DNA of 64,000 nucleotides from the NCBI RefSeq assembly GCF_026627445.1, contig NZ_JAPNLJ010000036.1, positions 1 to 64,000 of the forward strand. Reading direction: 5' to 3'. This DNA comes from Streptomyces sp. H27-H1 (GTDB taxonomy: Bacteria; Actinomycetota; Actinomycetes; Streptomycetales; Streptomycetaceae). Below, piece by piece: positions 57,319 through 64,000 of this stretch. The number at the start of each line of letters is the position of its first letter. Position 1 is the stretch's first letter. A model generated the notes under the pieces. The model searched no databases, was not told where the DNA came from, and saw only the letters and a list, made by a program, of their open reading frames with translations. A program made the position numbers and the translations under genes.

Positions 57319-58889
57319 CGGTCCTTCAGCCCCTCGTCACCGCCGCCGCCGACGCCCCCAGCCTGGTCCAGTCCGTCGACTGGCTCGCCATCGCACCGGT
57401 CGTCATCACCGCCGCCGTCGGCCTCCTCGTCCTGGTCGCCGACCTCTTCGTACCGGAACACCGCAAGCCGCTGCTCGGCTGGATCTCCGTGGCCGGACTG
57501 GCCGCCGCGACCGCCACCCTGCTGCCGCTGCGCGCCGGCGACCGCAGCACCTTCTGCCTCACCGGCCCCGGCACGGCGGACCCCGCCGCGTGCAGCTACG
57601 CCGCCGACCACTTCGCACTCGTCGTCCAGTTCCTCGTCCTGGGCGGCGCCCTGGTCACCGCCCTGCTGTCGGTCACCACCGTCCGCGAGGCACGCATGCC
57701 GGCCGGCGAGTACTGGTTCCTGCTGCTCTCCTCCGCCGCCGGCGCGGCCCTGCTGCCCGCCTCCCGCGACCTCGCCACCCTGATCGTCGCCCTCGAAGTC
57801 GCCTCGCTGCCCGCCTTCGCCCTCGTCGGCATGCGCCGCGGCGACCGGCTCTCCTCCGAGGCCGCCCTCAAGTTCTTCCTGTCCTCCGTCACCGCCACCG
57901 CCGTGTCCCTGATGGGCGTCAGCTTCGTCTACGCCGCCACCGGCTCCCTGCACCTCACCCAGGTCGCCGAACGGCTCGGACACGTACCGGGCCGGCTCGA
58001 CACCCTCGCCATGGCCGGCGTCGCGCTCACCCTGGTCGGCTTCGCCTTCAAGACCGCCGCCGTCCCCTTCCACTTCTGGGTCCCGGACACCTACGTCGGC
58101 GCCCCGCTGCCCGTCGCCGGATACCTGTCGGTCATCGGCAAGGCCGTCGGCTTCACCGGCCTCATCCTCGTCACGGTGATCGCGTTCCCCACGTACTCCG
58201 ACGTCTGGGGCCCGGCCCTCGCCGTCCTCGCCGCGCTCACCATGACCCTCGGCAACGCGGCCGCCCTGCGTCAGTCCGCCGACCGGCCGGGCGGCGCCGT
58301 ACGGCTGCTCGCCTGGTCCTCGGTGGGCCAGGCCGGCTATCTGCTGGTCCCGATCGCGGCCGCCGCCTACGCCGGCCGCGACCAGATCGGCTCCACCGTC
58401 GCCTACGCCCTCATGTACGCCGCCGTGAACCTCGGCGCCTTCGCCGTGGCCGCCCTGGTGGCCCGCACGAAGCCGCTGCACCGGCTCTGCGACTACCGGG
58501 GCCTGTACGCGGAGAGCCCGCTCGCCGCCCTCGCACTGGCCTTCTTCCTGCTCTGCCTGGCCGGTCTGCCGCCGGGCATCATCGGGCTCTTCGCGAAGGT
58601 CACCGTCTTCCGCTCGGCGGTCGACGCGGGGCTGGGCTGGCTCGCCGTGGTCATGGCCGTCAACGTCGTCGTCGCGCTCTACTACTACCTGCGCTGGACC
58701 ACCCTGCTCTTCCGCGCCCCCGACGTGGACCCGGCGCAGGAGGGCACCCAGGAGGGCGCCCAGCCCCGTACGAGGACCCCCTGGCCGGTCACGGCGGCCA
58801 TCGTGCTCACCGCCGCCACCGCCCTGCTCCTCTCGGGCGCCCCGCAGCTCGTCCTGCGCTTCGCCACGGGCAGCCTCTTCCCGCTCTAG
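57315..58889 (+). CDS. nuoN: NADH-quinone oxidoreductase subunit N, second copy
   Basis: A 524-residue antiporter-like subunit, last gene of the partial operon. Conserved parts are V-A-L-E-V-A-S-L-P-A-F-A-L-V near residue 159 and F-K-T-A-A-V-P-F-H-F-W-V-P-D-T-Y-V-G-A-P-L-P-V near 246. The C terminus has a short acidic Gln/Gly loop before the last helix. The ATG overlaps the nuoM stop and has GGGAGGAA upstream. Confidence 0.92.
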   Translation: MTVLQPLVTAAADAPSLVQSVDWLAIAPVVITAAVGLLVLVADLFVPEHRKPLLGWISVAGLAAATATLLPLRAGDRSTFCLTGPGTADPAACSYAADHFALVVQFLVLGGALVTALLSVTTVREARMPAGEYWFLLLSSAAGAALLPASRDLATLIVALEVASLPAFALVGMRRGDRLSSEAALKFFLSSVTATAVSLMGVSFVYAATGSLHLTQVAERLGHVPGRLDTLAMAGVALTLVGFAFKTAAVPFHFWVPDTYVGAPLPVAGYLSVIGKAVGFTGLILVTVIAFPTYSDVWGPALAVLAALTMTLGNAAALRQSADRPGGAVRLLAWSSVGQAGYLLVPIAAAAYAGRDQIGSTVAYALMYAAVNLGAFAVAALVARTKPLHRLCDYRGLYAESPLAALALAFFLLCLAGLPPGIIGLFAKVTVFRSAVDAGLGWLAVVMAVNVVVALYYYLRWTTLLFRAPDVDPAQEGTQEGAQPRTRTPWPVTAAIVLTAATALLLSGAPQLVLRFATGSLFPL

Positions 58890-58992
58890 AGCCGCGGGTG
58901 AGCGCCCCGGAGTCCCGTCGGACCCGTGCGAGAGGCCCGGCAGAGCCGCGCCCGTAACCCGTACGGCCCAGTCCTCATCGTGCCCGGCACGG

Positions 58993-59024
58993 CCCCGCCC
59001 CCCGGTCCCTCGGGGGCGGCGGGG
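58993..59024. terminator. Terminator after the second nuo operon
   Basis: A CCCCGCCCCCCG arm at 58993-59004 pairs with 59011-59024 with one small bulge, about 100 bases after the nuoN stop. Confidence 0.6.
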
Positions 59025-59152
59025 AGGCGCGCCCGGGGAACCTGCCGCCCTCACCTGGCGTTGACCAGGAAGGAAGGGTCCACTGGACCGTAGGCCCTCC
59101 GATCCACAAATCCTGGACGGGTTCCCCTGCCGCACCACTTGGAGGGCGCACC

Positions 59153-60016
59153 GTGCACCGCCGGCACAACGGGCTGAAGACCGCCGTACTCCTCGGCGGT
59201 CTGTCGGCCCTCATCATCGTCATCGGAAGCCTCTTCGGCCGGGGCGGCCTGATCATTGCCGTGCTCGTGGCCGTCGGCACCAATGCGTACGCGTACTGGA
59301 ACAGCGACAAGCTGGCTCTACGCGCGATGCGGGCCCGCCCCGTCAGCGAGTTCGAGGCACCCGAGCTCTACCGCATGGTGCGCGAGCTCTCCACGTCCGC
59401 GCGCCAGCCCATGCCCCGGCTCTACATCTCCCCGACCGAGGCCCCCAACGCCTTCGCCACCGGCCGCAACCCGCGCAACGCCGCCGTCTGCTGCACCGAG
59501 GGGATCCTGCGCATACTCGACGAGCGAGAGCTGCGCGGGGTCATCGGCCACGAGCTCAGCCACGTCTACAACCGCGACATCCTCATCTCGTCGGTCGCCG
59601 GCGCCCTCGCGTCCGTGATCATGTTCCTGGTCAACTTCGCCTGGCTGATCCCCATCGGCCGCTCCAACGACGACGAGGGACCGGGCCTCTTCGGCATGCT
59701 GCTGATCATGATCCTGGGCCCGCTGGCGGCCTCCGTGATCCAGCTCGCCATCAGCCGTTCGCGCGAGTACGAGGCGGACGCCTCCGGGGCCCAGCTCACC
59801 GGCGACCCGCTCGCCCTCGCCAGCGCCCTGCGCAAACTGGACGCCGGCACCAAACAGCTCCCGCTGCCCGCCGAGCCGCGACTGGAGACGGCGAGCCACA
59901 TGATGATCGCCAATCCCTTCCGCCCCGGCGAGGGACTGTCCAGAATGTTTTCCACACACCCTCCGATGGCCGAGCGCATCGCCCGGCTCGAACAGATGGC
60001 AGGCCGCAGTCAGTGA
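59153..60016 (+). CDS. htpX: HtpX-like M48 membrane metalloprotease
   Basis: A 287-residue membrane protease that degrades misfolded membrane proteins. Two N-terminal membrane helices (about 10-45) lead to the catalytic H-E-L-S-H near residue 130. The third zinc ligand is the Glu of S-R-E-Y-E-A-D-A-S-G-A near 205, and two more membrane segments lie between. P-N-A-F-A-T-G-R-N-P near 99 is another HtpX signature. The GTG has GGAGGG six bases upstream. It is coupled to the YccF gene by a four-base overlap. Confidence 0.93.
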   Translation: MHRRHNGLKTAVLLGGLSALIIVIGSLFGRGGLIIAVLVAVGTNAYAYWNSDKLALRAMRARPVSEFEAPELYRMVRELSTSARQPMPRLYISPTEAPNAFATGRNPRNAAVCCTEGILRILDERELRGVIGHELSHVYNRDILISSVAGALASVIMFLVNFAWLIPIGRSNDDEGPGLFGMLLIMILGPLAASVIQLAISRSREYEADASGAQLTGDPLALASALRKLDAGTKQLPLPAEPRLETASHMMIANPFRPGEGLSRMFSTHPPMAERIARLEQMAGRSQ

Positions 60017-60405
60017 AGACCATCCTGAACCTCATTTGGCTCGTCCTCAGCGGAGTCTGGCTCTTCCTGGGCTACTGCCTCGCGGGCGTGATCCTCTGCA
60101 TCACCATCATCGGAATCCCCTTCGGCATAGCCTCGTTCCGCATCGCGGTGTACGCCCTGTGGCCCTTCGGGTACACCGCCGTCGAACGGCGTGACGCGGG
60201 CCCCGCGTCCTGTGTCGGGAACGTGCTGTGGCTGGTCCTCGCCGGCTGGTGGCTGGCCCTCGGCCACATCGTCACCGGCATCGCGCTGTGCATCACGATC
60301 ATCGGCATCCCGTTCGGCATCGCCAACTTCAAGATGGTCCCGCTCTCCCTGCTCCCGCTGGGCCGCGAGATCGTCCCCACCGACGCCCCGTTCGCCTCGC
60401 GCTGA
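60013..60405 (+). CDS. YccF domain-containing membrane protein
   Basis: A 130-residue membrane protein with two repeated halves, each ending in L-C-I-T-I-I-G-I-P-F-G-I-A (near residues 28 and 92). This doubled motif defines the YccF family, whose function is unknown. About four membrane helices are present. The GTG overlaps the htpX stop, so the two are made together. Confidence 0.9.
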   Translation: MKTILNLIWLVLSGVWLFLGYCLAGVILCITIIGIPFGIASFRIAVYALWPFGYTAVERRDAGPASCVGNVLWLVLAGWWLALGHIVTGIALCITIIGIPFGIANFKMVPLSLLPLGREIVPTDAPFASR

Positions 60406-60507
60406 GCCGCGCCGAGCCCGGATCCGGCTCATCGACTCGTATTAAAGTTCCGGGTTGCGGACGAGTGACGCGGACGAGCGGCACGCACAACGGGCAGGGA
60501 AGAACCG

Positions 60508-61515
60508 ATGTCGACTGAGCCCTTCGAGCTTTCCGAGCCCTCTGAGCCTTCCGAGCTCTCCGAGGGCTCCACGATCCTCTCGGTGGTCGTGCCCATGTAC
60601 AACGAGGAAGAGGCGCTGCCCGCCCTGGTCGTCCGGCTGCGCCCGGCACTCGACGCCATGGCCGTCCGCTACGAGGTCGTCGCCGTCGACGACGGCAGCA
60701 AGGACCGCACCGCGGAGCTCCTCACCGAGTTCCAGGCCAAGTGGCCCGAGCTGCGGGTCGTGCGGCTGCGCGGGAACTCCGGCCACCAGGCCGCCCTCAC
60801 CGCGGGCCTGCACAGCGCCACGGGCGCGTACGTCGCCAGCATCGACGCGGACCTCCAGGACCCGCCGGAGAAGATCCCGGAGATGCTCGACCTGGCCCGC
60901 GCGGACGGTCTCGACATCGTCTACGGGGTCCGGGCCGACCGCAGCACCGACACCGGCTTCAAGCGGCACTCGGCCGGCGCGTACTACTGGCTGGTGCGCC
61001 GCCTGGTCGGCAAGCAGGTGCCCGCGCAGGCGGGCGACTTCCGGCTGCTGAGCCGCGCGGCCGTCGAGGCGGTCAAGGCCATGCCCGACCAGCACCAGGT
61101 GTACCGGCTGCTCGTGCCGTGGCTCGGCTTCCCCAGCGGCCAGGTCGCCTACCAGCGCGAGGAGCGGGTGGCGGGCGAGACCAAGTACCCGCTGAGCAAG
61201 ATGCTCCGGCTCGGCATCGACAGCATCATCAACTTCTCCGCGGCCCCGCTCCGCCTGGCGACCTGGCTCGGCGTGGCCAGCTTCTTCGGCTGCCTGCTGA
61301 TGGTGGGCGCCACCCTGGCGATCTACCTGAAGGGCAAGACTGTCCCCGGCTGGACCTCGCTGTTCATCGTGATGCTGTTCCTCGGCGGGGTCCAGCTGAT
61401 CTGCGTGGGCCTGCTCGGCGAGTACATCGGCCGCATCTACACGGCCGTGCAGCGCCGGCCCACTTTCTTCGTCGGGTACGACTCGGCGCGGGAGACGGAG
61501 CGGAAAGCGGACTGA
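60508..61515 (+). CDS. GT2 family glycosyltransferase (GtrB/DPM1-like)
   Basis: A 335-residue enzyme that transfers a sugar from a nucleotide donor to polyprenyl phosphate. The N terminus has a Ser/Glu/Pro repeat (S-E-P-S-E-P-S-E-L-S-E). The GT2 domain follows with V-V-V-P-M-Y-N-E-E-E-A-L near residue 25, V-D-D-G-S-K-D near 60, G-H-Q-A-A-L-T-A-G near 92 and the metal-binding D-A-D-L-Q-D-P-P near 112. Two C-terminal membrane helices (about 250-310) are typical of GtrB-like enzymes. The sugar is not known. Confidence 0.88.
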   Translation: MSTEPFELSEPSEPSELSEGSTILSVVVPMYNEEEALPALVVRLRPALDAMAVRYEVVAVDDGSKDRTAELLTEFQAKWPELRVVRLRGNSGHQAALTAGLHSATGAYVASIDADLQDPPEKIPEMLDLARADGLDIVYGVRADRSTDTGFKRHSAGAYYWLVRRLVGKQVPAQAGDFRLLSRAAVEAVKAMPDQHQVYRLLVPWLGFPSGQVAYQREERVAGETKYPLSKMLRLGIDSIINFSAAPLRLATWLGVASFFGCLLMVGATLAIYLKGKTVPGWTSLFIVMLFLGGVQLICVGLLGEYIGRIYTAVQRRPTFFVGYDSARETERKAD

Positions 61516-61584
61516 AACCGCCGCCGCCGACAGCTGAAAGCCCAGGTCAGGTCGATTGTCAGTGAGGGATGTCACTCTGCGTGC

Positions 61585-62130
61585 ATGGATGAAATCGAGC
61601 AGTTGCTGAAGCAAGTCGCCGCACGCGCGCACAGCCCCCACCAGGGGCGGTACGCCGCTACCGGCACCCCGGCCGCACCCCTCCCGGCGACCCTGCCCAC
61701 CGCGGACCTGCACCGGGCCGAGGCCACCCTGGGCTTCGCCCTGCCACCCCTCCTCGCGGCCCTCCACACCCGCGTCGCGGACGGCGGCTTCGGCCCCGAG
61801 TACGGCCTGCTGCCCCTGGAGCGCGCCGCCGCCGAGTACACCGCGATGCGCGCCTCGGCCTGGCGCTGGCCCGAAGGCGTACTGCCCATAGCCGACTTCG
61901 GCTGCGGCTTGCGCGCCTGCGTGGACTGCCGCTCGGCAACCGCCCAAGTCCTGCTGTTCGAACCGAACTCGGGCGATCCCGGCCTCGCCTGGTTCCTCGA
62001 ATCGCCCACGCTCGCCGACTGGCTGCGCGGCTGGCTCGACGGCAGCGCCTGGTTCAGCGAGGAATCGGGGGCCGGGGAGGAATGGGACCTGGAAATGACC
62101 CCCTGGGCAGACTTCAGATCCCGGGTGTGA
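61585..62130 (+). CDS. SMI1/KNR4 (SUKH) family protein
   Basis: A 181-residue protein with the SUKH pattern: A-E-A-T-L-G-F-A-L-P-P-L-L-A-A-L-H-T-R-V-A-D-G-G-F around residues 47-71 and G-L-L-P-L near 76, then W-F-L-E-S-P-T-L-A-D-W-L near 130. SUKH proteins often act as immunity proteins to toxins, though many have other roles. Its last 17 bases overlap the end of the convergent permease gene. Confidence 0.75.
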   Translation: MDEIEQLLKQVAARAHSPHQGRYAATGTPAAPLPATLPTADLHRAEATLGFALPPLLAALHTRVADGGFGPEYGLLPLERAAAEYTAMRASAWRWPEGVLPIADFGCGLRACVDCRSATAQVLLFEPNSGDPGLAWFLESPTLADWLRGWLDGSAWFSEESGAGEEWDLEMTPWADFRSRV

Positions 62131-63358
62131 GCCGCCGGCGCACACCGTAGGCCAGCGCGCCCAGCGCCAGCACCGAGGCCCCCGCGACCGCGGACGCGGC
62201 GGGCAGCGCACAGACCAGCACCACGCAGCCGGACAGTCCCACCACTGCCACGGCCCGGTCCTTGACACCTGAATCGAGAGTCCACGCGGAGGCGTTCGCG
62301 ATCGCGTAATAGGCCAGCACGCCGAAGGACGAGAAGCCGATCGCGCCCCGCAGATCGGTGGTGGCCGCGAGCACCGCCACCACCGCGCCCACCGCCAGCT
62401 CGGCGTGGTGCGGCACCTGGTGCCGGGGATGCACGGCGGCCAGCGCGCGCGGCAGATGGCCGTCCCGCGCCATCGCCAGGGTGGTCCGCGACACCCCGAG
62501 TACGAGTGCCAGCAGTGAGCCCAGCGCCGCCAGGGCGGCGCCCACCCGGACGACGGGAGCCAGTCCGGGCCACCCGGCCGCGCGCACGGCGTCGGCCAGC
62601 GGAGCCGCCGACCGCCCCAGACCGCCGGCTCCGAGCACCGACAGCGCCGCCACCGCGACCGCGGCGTAGACGAGCAGGGCGATCCCCAGGGCGAGGGGCA
62701 CCGCACGCGGGATCGTGCGCCCGGGATCGCGCACCTCCTCGCCCAGCGTGGTGATCCGGGCGTAGCCCGCGAAGGCGAAGAACAGCAGCCCGGCGCCCTG
62801 CAACAGCCCGGCCGCGGCCCAGTCCCGGCCGCCGAGACGGCCCGCGTCGGCCGCGCCTGAGGACAGGCACGCCACGACGACCCCGGCCAGCACGGCCAGT
62901 ACCGCCGCCACGATCACCCGGGCGATCCGGGCCGACTTCTGCACCCCGCCGTAGCTCGCGGCGGTCAGTGCCACCACCGCCGCCACGGCCACCGCGCGCT
63001 GCTGCCCGGGACAGGCGTAGGCCCCGACCGTGAGGGCCATCGCCGCGCAGGAGGCCGTCTTGCCGACGACGAAGCCCCAGCCGGCCAGATAGCCCCAGAA
63101 GGGCCCGAGCCGTTCGCGCCCGTACACGTAGGTGCCGCCCGAGGAGGGGTACCGGGCGGCCAGCCGCGCCGAGGAGCGCGCGTTGCAGTACGACACCAGG
63201 GCCGCGATCCCGAGCGCCGCGAGGAGCGCCCCGCCGGCCGCGCGGGCCGCCGGGGCCAGGGCGGCGAAGATCCCGGCGCCGATCATCGCCCCGAGCCCGA
63301 CGACGACGGCGTCGAAGACGCCCAGGGTGCGCTTCATTTCGTTGTTCAAGACGTCCAC
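62114..63358 (-). CDS. APC family amino acid permease
   Basis: A 414-residue transporter of the amino acid-polyamine-organocation family with about 11-12 membrane helices. The first helix G-L-G-A-M-I-G-A-G-I-F near residue 21 is the substrate-binding G-A-G-I-F motif; A-R-Y-P-S-S-G-G-T-Y-V-Y-G near 68 and G-E-E-V-R-D-P-G-R-T-I-P-R near 208 follow the family. The amino acid carried is unknown. The GTG at 63358 has no ribosome site; a TACCCT six bases upstream could be a -10 box of a leaderless transcript. ATG at 63337 is an alternative. Confidence 0.85.
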   Translation of the reverse strand: MDVLNNEMKRTLGVFDAVVVGLGAMIGAGIFAALAPAARAAGGALLAALGIAALVSYCNARSSARLAARYPSSGGTYVYGRERLGPFWGYLAGWGFVVGKTASCAAMALTVGAYACPGQQRAVAVAAVVALTAASYGGVQKSARIARVIVAAVLAVLAGVVVACLSSGAADAGRLGGRDWAAAGLLQGAGLLFFAFAGYARITTLGEEVRDPGRTIPRAVPLALGIALLVYAAVAVAALSVLGAGGLGRSAAPLADAVRAAGWPGLAPVVRVGAALAALGSLLALVLGVSRTTLAMARDGHLPRALAAVHPRHQVPHHAELAVGAVVAVLAATTDLRGAIGFSSFGVLAYYAIANASAWTLDSGVKDRAVAVVGLSGCVVLVCALPAASAVAGASVLALGALAYGVRRRLTPGI

Positions 63359-63394
63359 GGGCGGAGGGTAGCCGGGCTAGGTGACGCCTTCCCT

Positions 63395-64000
63395 TCAGGG
63401 GACCGGTGTGCGGGTCCGCTCCCAGCCGTTCAGCGCGGTCAGGCAGGCGTGGTCGAGGTGGCGCAGCCCGCTCAGGTCGAGGTGCACGGCGCCGCCGCGG
63501 GGCAGCGCGTCCAGCTCGTCGAGCAGTTTGGGCAGCCGCTGGAAGCTGGCGTTACCCAGGATCCGCAGGCGCTAGTTCCTCGCCCTCCCATACCGGCTCG
63601 ATGTGGACGTGGGAGGTCTCCCAGGCAGCCTTGGCGACGGCGAGCCCCAGCCCGGCGAGGACGCACTCGAAGAGGTTCGTGGCCACGATCGCCGAGGCCG
63701 TCGCCAGCAAAACGACCGCCTCGCCCCGGTGCGACCGCCACAGGGCGGCCACCGCCCGCACCGGCAGCAGCTTCCAGCCGGCGTGCAGCAGTACCCCGGC
63801 CGGCGCGGCGAGCGGGACGGACTCCAGCAGCCCGGGGGCGGCCACGGCGAACACCAGCAGCCAGCCGCCGTGCAGGATCCGGGAGGCCCGAGTGCGGGCA
63901 CCGTCCTCGACGTTGGTGGCACTGCGGACGATGACGGCGGTCATCGGCAGTGCGCCGAGCATCCCGCAGAGGGTGTTCCCGACACCCTGGGCGACACCAG
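63395..64000 (-). pseudogene. SulP family anion transporter, 3' part, frameshifted before STAS domain
   Basis: The gene enters from the right edge. In one frame, from 64000 to 63552, it has the SulP signature G-N-T-L-C-G-M-L-G-A-L-P-M-T-A-V-I-V-R and helices ending near E-E-L. The STAS domain (R-I-L-G-N-A-S-F, then V-H-L-D-L-S-G-L-R-H-L-D-H) follows in another frame, ending with the stop at 63397-63395. Removing one T at 63573 restores a continuous E-E-L-R-L-R-I-L-G-N. It is a real frameshift or a sequencing error. The product would be a bicarbonate- or sulfate-type transporter. Confidence 0.75.

Noticed and set aside
48455..58889. Second nuo cluster as a decaying pseudogene set
   Set aside because: All ten genes are open, tightly overlapped, and keep cluster ligands and pump residues.

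Overview
The window is chromosomal DNA of a high-GC actinomycete, almost certainly a Streptomyces. The signs are very high GC at third codon positions, many GTG starts, stop/start overlaps of the GTGA and ATGA type, Streptomyces family markers (DUF397 with an XRE regulator, an I36 peptidase inhibitor, an SGAP-like M28 aminopeptidase) and a gene order I recall from the Streptomyces core chromosome around the complex I locus. I see no rRNA, tRNA, CRISPR array, transposase or phage gene.

Layout. Positions 1-7649 carry a GNAT acetyltransferase, a geranylgeranyl-reductase-type flavoprotein, a PIN-domain toxin-antitoxin pair flanked by a 23-bp direct repeat of the reductase 3' end, two lipoproteins, an I36-type secreted inhibitor, an NlpC/P60 cell-wall hydrolase, and a long regulatory region with a candidate Rex operator. 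Positions 7650-23549 are a complete 14-gene respiratory complex I operon, nuoABCDEFGHIJKLMN, nearly every junction overlapping. Positions 23620-41153 are a mixed region: Uma2 nuclease-like protein, two related secreted proteins, fumarylacetoacetase, HAD phosphatase, a strongly structured non-coding stretch, an Imm51 immunity protein, a three-gene small operon divergent from an XRE/DUF397 pair, an X-Pro-peptidase-type hydrolase with a POT peptide transporter, a polyprenyl diphosphate synthase, a LolA-like secreted protein, a Fic-type toxin-antitoxin pair, the M28 aminopeptidase and RarD.

Positions 41154-44229 are korB and korA (2-oxoacid:ferredoxin oxidoreductase). Positions 44373-48299 hold a LuxR-type response regulator with two paralogous sensor kinases. 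Divergent from these, 48455-58889 is a second, partial complex I operon (nuoA, B, C, H, I, J, K, L, M, N) without nuoD, E, F or G. Its NuoC carries a roughly 370-residue Pro/Ala/Ser-rich repetitive tail. The right end has HtpX, YccF, a GT2 glycosyltransferase, a SUKH protein, an APC permease and a SulP transporter that runs off the window and has a frameshift before its STAS domain.

How it fits together. Much of the window serves one theme, electron flow to menaquinone: the reductase (probably saturating the quinone tail), the polyprenyl synthase (probably making the tail), complex I feeding NADH electrons to menaquinone, KorAB making reduced ferredoxin, and a second complex I core lacking the NADH module, which could accept another donor such as ferredoxin. 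That last link is inference. The most unusual items are this partial complex with its repeat-tailed NuoC, the duplicated gene end around the PIN toxin module, the roughly 150-nt imperfect hairpin near 28.2 kb, and the dispersed repeat with three copies.
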